Part shown: one piece after another, positions 35,007 to 43,891 of the stretch
Layout of the letters: the number at the start of each line of letters is the position of its first letter
Numbering within the stretch: the stretch's first letter is position 1
NCBI RefSeq assembly: GCF_003952465.1
Contig: NZ_CP034448.1
Span: 5,433,001-5,497,000, forward strand
Direction: 5' to 3'
Source of the DNA: Mesorhizobium sp. M1B.F.Ca.ET.045.04.1.1
Lineage (GTDB): Bacteria > Pseudomonadota > Alphaproteobacteria > Rhizobiales > Rhizobiaceae
Length of the DNA stretch: 64,000 nucleotides
The notes under the pieces: generated by a model
What the model was told of the DNA's origin: nothing
The model's input: the letters and a program-made list of their open reading frames with translations, nothing else
The model's database searches: none
Position numbers and translations under genes: made by a program

Positions 35007-35024
35007 ATTGCACTCTTGTGCAAT
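35007..35024. promoter_or_regulatory. palindromic operator between cupin and TetR genes
   Basis: Inverted arms ATTGCAC (35007-35013) and GTGCAAT (35018-35024) with spacer TCTT lie midway between the divergent starts at 34975 and 35052. Another half-site, ATGCAC, follows at 35027-35032. This is the expected position of a TetR operator controlling both genes. Confidence 0.65.
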
Positions 35025-35051
35025 TAATGCACTTCGGTATACTCAGCTCGT

Positions 35052-35669
35052 ATGAATGTCAATCCGCACCCCCGCGCCGCACAGAAGCGTCGCACCCGCA
35101 AAGCGATCGTCGATGCGGCGATCGCGCTGCTCGCCCGCGGCGAGACGCCAACCGTAAACGACGTCGCCGCCGCGGCGGACGTCTCGCGGCGAACCGTCTA
35201 TCTCTACTTCCCGAGCTTCGATCAGTTGCTGCTCGACGCGACCGTCGGCGCGCTCGCCCAAGCGTCGGTCGATCGCGCCATCGAGCAGGCGAGCGACGAT
35301 GGCGAGGCCCGCGTGGAGCATCTGGTCCGCGCGCTGCATCACGTCAGTCCCGAGATCGAAAAGCTCGGCCGCTCGCTGATCAAGCTCACGGTCGATGGAG
35401 AACCGCCGGCGGAGGGCATGCCGCGCCGCGGCTATCGCCGGGTCGAATGGATCGAGTCCGCTTTGTCGCCGTTGCGGGATCGGTTGGACCCGAAGCGCTG
35501 GAACCGGCTCGTCGGCGCGCTTGCCATGGTGATCGGCTGGGAGGCACTGATCGTCCAGCGTGATGTCTGCGGCCTCGGCGCCGCAGAGGGCGAAGCCCTG
35601 TCGTTGTGGGCGGCAAACGCACTTGTGCGGGCCGCGCTCGAGGATGAGCGCGATGCTGGCGCGCCCTAG
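35052..35669 (+). CDS. TetR family transcriptional regulator
   Basis: A 205-residue regulator. The N-terminal TetR helix-turn-helix is RTRKAIVDAAIALLARGETP with TVNDVAAAADVSRRTVYLYF. The ligand-binding C-terminal part is helical and variable. It is divergent from the cupin gene across a palindrome, a standard local repressor arrangement. Its stop overlaps the convergent SARP regulator stop in a shared CTAG (35666-35669), so the two transcripts overlap at the 3' ends. Confidence 0.87.
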   Translation: MNVNPHPRAAQKRRTRKAIVDAAIALLARGETPTVNDVAAAADVSRRTVYLYFPSFDQLLLDATVGALAQASVDRAIEQASDDGEARVEHLVRALHHVSPEIEKLGRSLIKLTVDGEPPAEGMPRRGYRRVEWIESALSPLRDRLDPKRWNRLVGALAMVIGWEALIVQRDVCGLGAAEGEALSLWAANALVRAALEDERDAGAP

Positions 35670-37642
35670 GAATTGGGAAGGCCGGCTCTCGCCAGCATTT
35701 CGAGGAACCGGGCGTGATGATCGTCCCGCACGTAGCGCGGCAGGAACCCTGGGCAGACATTTTCGAGGTTGAGATGGGGCAGTTGCGACAGGCAATGATG
35801 GATGGCGCGTGAGGCTTCTTCATTGTTTCCGGTCGCCGAAGCCGCGGCCGCCCAATAAAGGGCGCCGCGGACGAAACCCGGCTTTGTCCTCACCACCCTG
35901 CGGGCGACTTCGAGCGCCCGGCGGTCGTCGCCGCCGGCGAAGAGCGCCACGGCCAGACCATGATGGCGCCAGAAGTCGATGACGTCGAGCGCGCCGAGCC
36001 GTATCGCTTCATTGGCCTCGCGCAGCGCCTCGCTCACCTGGCCACGCAGGCCGTAGAGTTCTCCGAGATCACCGTGGCCACTCGGATAGCTCGGATTGAG
36101 GCTGACTGCGTGGCGGCATTCGACGATCGCCTCGTCGATCCGGCCATCGCGCAAATAGGCAAACGACAGGATGCAGCGGGCGATTTCATCGTCCGGCACG
36201 GCCCTTACCGCGTCCTCGGCAAGCCGGATCGCGTTGTCGACATGCTCCCGCTTGCCTGGCAGCGCGCCGAATGCAAGGCCCATGGTCGTCGCGATGGACA
36301 GTGTCCGCTTTGCCCGAGCATTTTCGGGCGCAATCGACAGGGCCTTCTCGGCGAGTTCCTTCGACACCAGGAGCGAGTCCCGGGTCATCTCGAAGTACTT
36401 CATCAGAGCTTCATTCACCAACCTGCGCACTTCGGGGGTGCCCGCCGGGCTCTTGTCGCGGACCTTCCAGTTGGTCAGTTGAAGCTCGAGGCTGACCGCC
36501 AGCACAACTGCCTGCGCGATCCTGTCCTGGAATTCGAGCGCATCCTCCGAGTGGCCATCGAATTTCTGCGCCCAGACATTGTGGCCATCGGCAGCGTCTA
36601 CCAACTGAACGTTCACCCTCAGTTCGTCCCCGGACCTCTGGATGCTGCCGTTTAGCATGTAGCGGGCCCGCGGGGCTGCCGACGCCTTGGATTCCTTGCC
36701 GTCCTCCTTAAGCGGCGGGAGCCCTGAGAGCACGACGTAGTCGGCCACCTCGGAAAGCGCCGTGGTTATGTCATGGACCAGACCCTTGGCGAAAAAATCG
36801 TCGCCGCGCTCGCCCGTCAGATTCACGAACTCGGCGACCCCGATGGATGGACGGCCGAGACGCTGAACGGCAGCAACGCTATTTGCCGATTGCTGACTCG
36901 ACGAGGCATCGGCAGCAGAGATGGATTGCCAGAGCGCTCGTGTCTCCGGGCCGACGTCGACACCGAATTCCTTCTTCAGCACGCTTCTGCAAGCCTCGAA
37001 GGTTCGCAGGGCCTTGTCCCGCCGGCCGCAGGCAATGAGCAGTTCCATTTTCAGCCGATAGGATTCCTCTCGCGTCGGTTCCATGGCCAGAATTCGATCG
37101 GCCACGACCAGTCCACTTTCGGCGTCCACGAGGCGGGCGAGCTTCTCAAAGGACTCAAGCGCACGGCCGAGCAGCCTTTCGCGCTCCGATGCCGCCCAAT
37201 CATCAAAAGCATTGCTGCCCAGGTAAAAACCGTCGAGAAATGGACCGGTGTAAAGTGCTAGGGCCGTTTGGAGTTCCTGGGCGGAACGGGCCAGCAGACC
37301 CGTCTCAAAATCCTCCACGTCAACCCGCACCGCACCCGGCGCAAGGCCGATCAGCTCCTTGCGGGAATGGACGAGATCCATGCCTGCTCGCGACAGATCC
37401 CGGCGCAGGACGCTGAGCGTTTGCCGCAGACTGTTGCGCGAGTGCTCGCTGTCGCTATCGCTCCACAAGAGGTCAGCCAGCCGCTCCCGTGGTGCCGCCA
37501 TGCCCGGACAGCGGGCGAGATAGGCGAGGATCGCTGAACCTCGCTTTCCGGTCAGCCAGACGGGACCCCCGGCTTCCTTTTCAATCTGGAAACCACCGAA
37601 GAGTGAGACTTTACTGCCGGCGACGCCTGCCCCATTTCGCAT
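35666..37642 (-). CDS. SARP/BTAD-type regulator with TPR-like C-terminus
   Basis: A 658-residue protein. The N-terminal ~90 residues are an OmpR-like winged helix (KVSLFGGFQIEKEAGGPVWL, GSAILAYLARCPGMAAPRER). These are followed by a bacterial transcriptional activation domain (ETGLLARSAQELQTALALYT, ILAMEPTREESYRLKMELLI). The middle (GVAEFVNLTGERGDDFFAKG, YMLNGSIQRSGDELRVNVQL, DGHNVWAQKFDG) is the periplasmic/adenylate-cyclase-associated domain seen in CadC- and TolB-like proteins. The rest is TPR repeats. Start ATG 37642 is chosen because upstream residues are unconserved. It is divergent from the DMT transporter, a possible target. Confidence 0.83.
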   Translation of the reverse strand: MRNGAGVAGSKVSLFGGFQIEKEAGGPVWLTGKRGSAILAYLARCPGMAAPRERLADLLWSDSDSEHSRNSLRQTLSVLRRDLSRAGMDLVHSRKELIGLAPGAVRVDVEDFETGLLARSAQELQTALALYTGPFLDGFYLGSNAFDDWAASERERLLGRALESFEKLARLVDAESGLVVADRILAMEPTREESYRLKMELLIACGRRDKALRTFEACRSVLKKEFGVDVGPETRALWQSISAADASSSQQSANSVAAVQRLGRPSIGVAEFVNLTGERGDDFFAKGLVHDITTALSEVADYVVLSGLPPLKEDGKESKASAAPRARYMLNGSIQRSGDELRVNVQLVDAADGHNVWAQKFDGHSEDALEFQDRIAQAVVLAVSLELQLTNWKVRDKSPAGTPEVRRLVNEALMKYFEMTRDSLLVSKELAEKALSIAPENARAKRTLSIATTMGLAFGALPGKREHVDNAIRLAEDAVRAVPDDEIARCILSFAYLRDGRIDEAIVECRHAVSLNPSYPSGHGDLGELYGLRGQVSEALREANEAIRLGALDVIDFWRHHGLAVALFAGGDDRRALEVARRVVRTKPGFVRGALYWAAAASATGNNEEASRAIHHCLSQLPHLNLENVCPGFLPRYVRDDHHARFLEMLARAGLPNS

Positions 37643-37808
37643 TTGCTTGAACAGCTTTTCAGAATGACGAAATTCTAACTCAAAACTAACGCAACGGAAA
37701 CTCCGCAGCCCCACCCCCAAGCGCTGCCGTGACGATACATCAATTAGGCTTCGCTGAATTAGGGATGACTGAAACCTGCCACAGGTTTCCGGTCCGGGGG
37801 TGCGGCGG

Positions 37809-38795
37809 ATGTCGAAGCTCACAGCCAACTTGCTGCTCCTGTTTGCCGCCGCGCTGTGGGGCTTCGGCAACGTGGCGCAAAAGACGGTGCTCGATCATCT
37901 CGATGCATTGAGCGCGGTTGGCCTGCGCTGCCTGATCGGTGGGCTGCTTGTGCTGCCGTTCGTCTTGACTGAAAGGCGGCTGCCTGCCGGCGATGTCCAT
38001 TTTTCCAGCCTCATCCGAGTGGTCGTGCTGTTTGCCGTCTCCATCATGCTGCAGCAGCTCTGCTACCTCGGCGCCACCGTCACCAATGCAAGTTTCCTGA
38101 TAAGCACGGCAACAGTGATAACGCCGCTGGCCGCCTGGCTGCTCATGGGCGAACGTCCGACGACAGGCCTCATACTTGCCGCCGGATCGACCGTCGTCGG
38201 TTGCCTGTTTCTTTCAGGTGGGATTGCCGGTCTCGGCGGCGGCGACATCACCGCCCTCCTGTCGGCCGGCTCCTATGCGCTCTGGGCGGTCGAGCTCGAG
38301 CGGCACATGCAGACCCATGCCCGTCCCTTCACGGCAGCGGCCGCGCAGTTCCTCGCCGTCGCCGCGCTCGCGCTTCCGCTCGGGGCGATGCAAGGCAACC
38401 TGTCATTCACGGCGGCTTCCGAGGCTGGCCCCGAACTGGTGGTGCTCGGGGTGTTCTCCACAGCGGTCGCTTTCGGCATACAGATCGCCGCCCTGCGCTT
38501 CACATCAGCCAGCCACGCCGCCGTGATCGTCAGCGCCGAAAGCGTCTTCGGCGCCATGGGCGCGGCGATCTTCCTCGGCGAACAGTGCTCGACGGCGGGA
38601 GCGCTGGGTGCGGTGATCATCCTCGGCTCGATCCTCTCGGTCGCGATATCGACCCGAGCGCCGGTGCGCCTCACCTCGCGACCCGACGCCGGCGCCTCCG
38701 ACGCGAGAGCCCGCGCCTTTGCAGGTGCACCAGCCGGCTGGCCCGCCGCCACCAATCCTGCTCACGAGGAGGCGTTCCATGATCCTTGCCGGTGA
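37809..38795 (+). CDS. DMT superfamily transporter (EamA)
   Basis: A 328-residue protein with ten predicted helices in two EamA halves: MSKLTANLLLLFAAALWGFG opens the first, and the second ends with VFGAMGAAIFLGEQCSTAGA and LGAVIILGSILSVAIS. A C-terminal tail of ~40 residues is hydrophilic and alanine-rich. The ATG at 37809 is used; GTG 37800 adds three residues. EamA proteins export metabolites such as amino acids. It is divergent from the SARP regulator over 166 bp. The substrate is unknown. Confidence 0.87.
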   Translation: MSKLTANLLLLFAAALWGFGNVAQKTVLDHLDALSAVGLRCLIGGLLVLPFVLTERRLPAGDVHFSSLIRVVVLFAVSIMLQQLCYLGATVTNASFLISTATVITPLAAWLLMGERPTTGLILAAGSTVVGCLFLSGGIAGLGGGDITALLSAGSYALWAVELERHMQTHARPFTAAAAQFLAVAALALPLGAMQGNLSFTAASEAGPELVVLGVFSTAVAFGIQIAALRFTSASHAAVIVSAESVFGAMGAAIFLGEQCSTAGALGAVIILGSILSVAISTRAPVRLTSRPDAGASDARARAFAGAPAGWPAATNPAHEEAFHDPCR

Positions 38796-38850
38796 TGCGC
38801 CGCACTCGCCTGCCAGCCGAAACCGAGCTGTCGTTGAGATGGAGGGTAGA

Positions 38851-39678
38851 ATGTTCGAACGACTTCACAGTGAACCAAGCTCCCGGCTTGACGCCGGGCC
38901 GGGGAAGCGTGCCGGTTCCTTGCCGAAACTGGCCTTGCCGAGACTGGCGGCGCTCGCCGTCGCGGCGTTTTTGGCGCCGACCGCGCATGCCGCCAATGTC
39001 GATGTCGCGATGCTGAACGTCGACGTCGCGGTTGTGTTCGCCGTGGACTTCTCCTCTTCGATCGACCCCAAGATCGCCGATCTGCAGCGCGAGGGCCATG
39101 CCGCAGCGCTCACCTCGCCCGAGATCATCAACGCCATCTCCCAGAATTACCTCGGCTGCATCGGCGTGGCTTATTTCGAATGGTCGAGCCCCGGCTACTC
39201 GCGCACCGTGCTGCCGTGGACACGCATCTGCGGGCTGGAAGATGCCAAGGCGGCCGCGTCGGTGATCAGGACGAACGGCGACACCGGCTATCTCCGTCGA
39301 GGCCGCGGCGGAACATCGGTCTCGGCGGCCATCGACGTCGGAAGCCTTCTGCTCGACCGGTTTCCGGGCAATGCGATGAAGAAGGTGATCGACATCTCTT
39401 CCAACGGCGAGAACAATGACGGGCTGCCCGTTCAGCCGAGCCGGCAGAACGCCATTGCCAAGGGATACACCATCAACGCGATCGCCATTCCGGCGGACGA
39501 CGAGGACCCGAAGCAGCCGCTGGCTTCCTACTTTGCGCAGTCCGTCATCGGCGGCTCACAAGCCTTCGTGATGTCGCCCAAGGGACCGCACGACTACGTC
39601 ACGGCCCTTCGCCGCAAGCTGGTGACGGAAGTCAGCATGAACGTGGACCCGCACATCGCGGCAACAGGCAATCAATAG
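38851..39678 (+). CDS. DUF1194 family exported VWA-like protein
   Basis: A 275-residue protein with a long N-region and signal segment (LPRLAALAVAAFLAPTAHAA). The mature part fits DUF1194, a von Willebrand A-like family: VVFAVDFSSSIDPKIADLQR carries a D-x-S-x-S MIDAS motif, then GGTSVSAAIDVGSLLLDRFP and KKVIDISSNGENNDG. The ATG at 38851 has GGAGGG 5-10 bp upstream. It is secreted, and partner and role are unknown. It runs convergent to the GH127 gene. Confidence 0.85.
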   Translation: MFERLHSEPSSRLDAGPGKRAGSLPKLALPRLAALAVAAFLAPTAHAANVDVAMLNVDVAVVFAVDFSSSIDPKIADLQREGHAAALTSPEIINAISQNYLGCIGVAYFEWSSPGYSRTVLPWTRICGLEDAKAAASVIRTNGDTGYLRRGRGGTSVSAAIDVGSLLLDRFPGNAMKKVIDISSNGENNDGLPVQPSRQNAIAKGYTINAIAIPADDEDPKQPLASYFAQSVIGGSQAFVMSPKGPHDYVTALRRKLVTEVSMNVDPHIAATGNQ

Positions 39679-39746
39679 GCGTGCACCGCCACGGCTTTAT
39701 CGGGCGCACCGGACCGCGACCGATGCGGATGCGGCGCCGGCGGCCC

Positions 39747-41736
39747 TCACCCTTCCCTCAGCCAGACCAGCATCTCGCCGGGATCGCGATTGTCCCAGGC
39801 GAAATAGGGAACGGCCTTGAGCGTCGTCTCTTCGGTCGCCGGCGGCTCGGACCGATACAGATCGCTGCCCCAGTTTTCCGTCTCGGCCCTGCTGCCGATG
39901 GCCGAAAGCGTGACGATGCCGCCAAGCAGGTTCGGCTCGGGATGTGCCTCCAACCTGGCCTCGCGCGGTAGTGCGATGCGATGCAATCCGGCGCCATTGT
40001 CGGTTTCCTCGACGCAATAAATCAGCGGGCCGCGCGCGAGTGCGACGCGGCCGATGTCCTGGCGCACTTGCGGGTTGGCGAAGAGGCGGGCCATCGACAT
40101 TTCGAGGTCGAGCTCGACCCGGTCGCCCCGGCGCCATTCGCGCCGGATCGCGGCGTAACCGTCGATGGTCACCGCATCGAGGTCGACCATCTTGCCGTTC
40201 ACCCGCAGCGCCGCCTGGCGGCACCAGGCGGGAATGCGCAGGTGAAGCGTGAATGCAATCGGCGTCTCGGCTTCGATCTCGATCGCGACCGCGCCGTCCC
40301 ACGGGTAGTTGCTGGTCTGGACGAGGCTGACCGGCCGACCGGCGATCTCGAAACGGGCCGTCGAGTCGCCGTAGAGATGGACCGCCAGCGCATCGTCGGC
40401 AAGGCCGTAGAAATAGCTGCCGATCGACGCTACCATGCGGCCGATATTGGGCGGGCAGCAGGGGCAGCGGTGCCACTTCCAGCGGTGGTGGCCGCCGCGG
40501 CTTTCCAGTGGGTTCTCGTAGAAGAACAGCGAGCCGTCGAGCGAGAGGCCCGAGATCGAGCCGTTGTAGAGCGACCGCTCCATCATATCGGCGTAGCGCG
40601 CGTTCGGCCCATACCGAGCATGCGACTCGCCCAGAACACCAAGCCTACCGAGGCGCAGGTCTCGGCATAGGCGGTTTCGTTGGGCAGGTCGTAGTCGCTG
40701 GTGAAGCCTTCATTGTGCGCCGACGGCCCGAGGCCGCCGGTGACATAGAGGCTTTTCGTCGTAAGATCGTCCCACAGCCGCTCGAGCGCGACCTTCAGCG
40801 TGTCGTCGCCATATTCGGTGGCGATGTCGGCCATGCCGGAATAAAGATACATCGCCCTGACCGCGTGGCCGACCACCTTGTCCTGCTCGCGCACCGGCTT
40901 GTGCGACTGGTTGTATTCGTAAGTCTTGAAGTGATAGGCCTTCGGGTCGGCGCCGCGGGCACGGGCCTCCTCGTCGAAATAATGCGGCTGCTGGCCGCGC
41001 TGGTCGATGAAGTATTTGGCCAGCTCCATGTATTTGTTCTCGCCGGTCGCTCGCGCCAGCTTGACCAGCGCCAGCTCGATCTCCTCATGGCCGCAATAGC
41101 CTTTCCGCTTGCCGGGCTCGGGGCCGAACATCGAGGCGATGTGGTCGGCATAGCGGCACATGATGTCGAGCAGCTTGCGTTTTCCCGTGGCCTGAAAGTA
41201 AGCGACGGCGCCCTCGATCAGGTGGCCGGCGCAATAGAGTTCGTGGCAGTCGCGCAGGTTGGTCCAGCGCAGGCCGGGCTGGATGCGCTGGTACCAACTC
41301 GAAAGAAGCCGTCGGGCTGCTGCAGCTTGCCGTACATGTCGATGACGGCGTCGATCTTCTTCTCCAGGTCGGGGTTGCGGCGGTGGTAGAGCGAATAGGC
41401 GGCGGCCTCGATGGTCTTGCCCCAGTCGGAATCCCAGAACATCTGCGTCGTCACCGTCGAGCCGGTGAACTCGGCGCCCTGCGCGTCGGCCTCGTCCGGC
41501 GACGGCGAATGGAACGGGATGACGACGCCCGGCGACGGCCGGTCCGGATCGATCTGCTCCAGCATGCGCGCCTCGACGCAGCGGTCGTAAAGGATGCCGG
41601 CGGTCTTGGCGGCAACCGCGTCGACCCGGTCGCCCCAGAAGCCGCGGACATCGACCTGCGGCACTGGCAACGGCCGGAAGGCGAGCTTCGCGGATGTCTC
41701 CGCCTTGGTTGAGGCGGGGGGTTGCGATGCGGTCAT
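39747..41736 (-). pseudogene. GH127 beta-L-arabinofuranosidase, broken by two one-base deletions
   Basis: Three consecutive minus-strand frames together give a full-length GH127 enzyme of about 660 residues. The first (ATG 41736, DVRGFWGDRVDAVAAKTAGI) breaks at 41302-41304, where TTTCG should be TTTTCG. The second (ADHIASMFGPEPGKRKGYCG) breaks near 40606-40610, where GGGCCGAAC should be GGGCCCGAAC. The third ends at 39747. The catalytic apparatus is intact across frames: AETCASVG and the zinc/nucleophile CPCCPPN motif. The enzyme would cleave terminal beta-L-arabinofuranosides. It sits after two sugar permeases in a LacI-led operon. Both lesions are homopolymer deletions, so a sequence error is possible. 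Confidence 0.85.
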
Positions 41737-41762
41737 GAACGTCACTCCATTCGAATGCGAAA

Positions 41763-42620
41763 TTATTTGACGGCCCCGGCCATCAGGCCGCGGATGTAGA
41801 AGCGCTGCAGCGCCAGGAACAGGATCAGGCAGGGCACCATCATCACGGTGACGCCCGCCTGCACCGCGCCCCAGTCGATGGCGCCGAAGCGGCCGGACTG
41901 GAGCGCGGTCATCATCACCGGCAGGGTGAATTTCGACTGGTCGGTCATCAGCACCAATGCCGCCAGGAATTCGTTCCAGGCGCCGAGGAAGGCGAAGAGC
42001 GCGATGGTGACGACGCCCGGCCAGACCAGCGGCAGCATCACCTTGACCAGCATGGTGACGTTGTTGGCACCGTCCATGCGCGCCGCCTCCTCGATCTCGC
42101 GCGGCACGGCGTCGAAGGCGTTGCGCATCATGAAGATCGAGAAGGGAAGCTGCAGCGTGACGTAGACGCAGACCAGGCCCGTCAGCGTGTTGTGCAGACC
42201 GAGCCTGGTCAGCACCAGGAAGATCGGCGTCAGGATCGACTGGAACGGGATCATGATCGTCGACAGGATGAGGATGAAGAAGAAATCCCGGAACGGAAAG
42301 CGGAAGCGCGAGAAGCCGTAACCGGCGAGCACGCTGACCAGCACCGACAGAAGCACCGTCATCAGAGAGACGTAGATGCTGTTCTGCGCCGAGGCCCAGA
42401 GCCCGTCGCCGAAGCTGTTCAGCGTCTGGTAATTCTCGACCGAGAAGCCGGTGGTCGGCCAGGGCGGCAGCGGCGGCTGGCGCGCCTCCTGCGCCGGCTT
42501 GAAGGTCGACAGCACGGTCCACACGATCGGCGCCAGGAACAGCACCGAGGCGATGATGCCGGTGGAATGCCTGGCGAGAGTGAAGGCCGCCTTGCGGCTC
42601 TGCGACATCGCCTCGGCCAT
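41763..42620 (-). CDS. sugar ABC transporter permease (MalG-like)
   Basis: A 285-residue permease with six hydrophobic segments (IIASVLFLAPIVWTVLSTFK; FFFILILSTIMIPFQSILTP). The EAA motif EEAARMDGANNVTMLVKVML and WNEFLAALVLMTD are typical of the MalG/CUT1 class. The ATG at 42620 overlaps the upstream permease stop (ATGA). It partners the permease at 42620-43540 and the binding protein at 43892. No ATP-binding subunit is encoded in the operon, so a shared MsmK/UgpC-type ATPase is presumably used. Confidence 0.9.
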   Translation of the reverse strand: MAEAMSQSRKAAFTLARHSTGIIASVLFLAPIVWTVLSTFKPAQEARQPPLPPWPTTGFSVENYQTLNSFGDGLWASAQNSIYVSLMTVLLSVLVSVLAGYGFSRFRFPFRDFFFILILSTIMIPFQSILTPIFLVLTRLGLHNTLTGLVCVYVTLQLPFSIFMMRNAFDAVPREIEEAARMDGANNVTMLVKVMLPLVWPGVVTIALFAFLGAWNEFLAALVLMTDQSKFTLPVMMTALQSGRFGAIDWGAVQAGVTVMMVPCLILFLALQRFYIRGLMAGAVK

Positions 42621-43540
42621 CAGTCGAGCCCCTCGGGCTTGCGCAGCAGCCAGAGCTGGATGAGGCTGAGCGCCACCAGGATGACCAAGAGCACCATGGA
42701 AAGTGCGGCGCCATGGCCGAGCTTGAACGACACGAAGGACTGGTTGAAAATCCAGTAGACCGCCGTCAGCGTCTGGTTGCGCGGGCCGCCGCGAAGGATG
42801 ATGTAGAACTGGTCGAAGGCGAGGATCGAGCCCGCCACCGACAGGATCAGCGCCAGCGCCAGCGTGCGGCGCATCAGCGGCAGGGTGATCGCCTTGAAGC
42901 GGGCGAACGGGCCGGCGCCATCGATGACGGCCGCCTCCTGCAGATCCTGCGGGATCGACTGCAGCCCGGTCATCAGGATGATCATGGTGAAGCCGGCGAC
43001 CTTCCAGACCACCATGGCGATGATCGACCAGAAGGCCGGCTGGAAGGTGGCCAGAAGATTGACCTTCTTCCCGGTCAGGCCGAGGTCGAAGGCGGCGGGG
43101 CTGAACAGGCCGGAATCGACATTCAAGAGCCACGACCAGAGCAGGCTTGCGGACGCGAAGCCCACCACCGCCGGCATGAAGAAGGCGGTGCGGTAGAGAT
43201 TGGTGAGCGGGCGCGGCCTTTCGATGAAGATCGCGAGCGGAAAGGCGACGGCGAAGATCGCGATGGTGACGATCACCGTGTAGTAGAAGGTGAATTTGAG
43301 CGCGTTCCAGAAGCGGGTATCGCGCAGGATGGCGAAATAATTGTCGAGGCCGACAAAAGCATGCTCGCCCATCAGCGGCCAGTTGTTGAGCGACATCCAC
43401 GCCGTCATGCCGAGCGGGATGACGAAGAAGACGACGACGAAGGCGACGGCCGGCAGGACATAGAGCAGGCCCACCCATTGCCGGCGGCTGACGCCGGTGC
43501 GTACTCGGGCGGGAGCCGTGGTTACGGTGATGGCGGTCAT
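42620..43540 (-). CDS. sugar ABC transporter permease (MalF-like)
   Basis: A 306-residue permease. The N-terminal helix is GLLYVLPAVAFVVVFFVIPL, and the EAA loop is QEAAVIDGAGPFARFKAITL. It is the MalF-type CUT1 partner of the downstream permease. The ATG at 43540 is chosen since upstream sequence is a large inverted repeat; the stop overlaps the next ATG. About 350 bp containing the repeat separates it from the binding protein gene, which may lower expression relative to that gene. Confidence 0.9.
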   Translation of the reverse strand: MTAITVTTAPARVRTGVSRRQWVGLLYVLPAVAFVVVFFVIPLGMTAWMSLNNWPLMGEHAFVGLDNYFAILRDTRFWNALKFTFYYTVIVTIAIFAVAFPLAIFIERPRPLTNLYRTAFFMPAVVGFASASLLWSWLLNVDSGLFSPAAFDLGLTGKKVNLLATFQPAFWSIIAMVVWKVAGFTMIILMTGLQSIPQDLQEAAVIDGAGPFARFKAITLPLMRRTLALALILSVAGSILAFDQFYIILRGGPRNQTLTAVYWIFNQSFVSFKLGHGAALSMVLLVILVALSLIQLWLLRKPEGLD

Positions 43541-43550
43541 GGCTGGGGCT

Positions 43551-43718
43551 CCCCTTCTCCCCTTGTGGGAGAAGGTGGATCGGCGCGCAGCGCCGAGACG
43601 GATGAGGGGTGTGCGACGGAGTGAGGCGGCGGCGATTTCGAACGCATCGCCAAGCTGGAACACCCCTCATCCGACCGAGCTTCGCTCGGCCACCTTCTCC
43701 CACAAGGGGAGAAGGGGG
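43551..43718. repeat. large inverted repeat (rhizobial intergenic element)
   Basis: Arms of about 28 bp, CCCCTTCTCCCCTTGTGGGA at 43551 onward and its complement ending at 43718, flank two internal GC-rich palindromes (GGCGCGCAGCGCC; GAGCTTCGCTC) and a pair of GATGAGGGGTG / CACCCCTCAT blocks. The element can fold into a long cruciform. It resembles dispersed palindromic elements common in Mesorhizobium and lies within the sugar operon between binding protein and permease. Confidence 0.75.
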
Positions 43719-43891
43719 AGCTAACTTGCCGACGCCCCGAACCGGCAATGGAAGTGAGCTGTCTCAACGCGATATCCTGCCATTCAACGATGCAATATCC
43801 CGGCCGCCCGGCCAGGGAGACGGGGCGGGCGGCCGGTCAGAGCCTTGGCGGTGGGGTGTTGCACGATCCCCGCCGCCGGCTGGCCCTGGTG

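Noticed and set aside
42621..43748. Extended frame joining the MalG-like permease to upstream sequence
   Set aside because: The upstream part is a shadow of the MalF-like gene and of the inverted repeat; the ATG at 42620 with ATGA overlap is the start.
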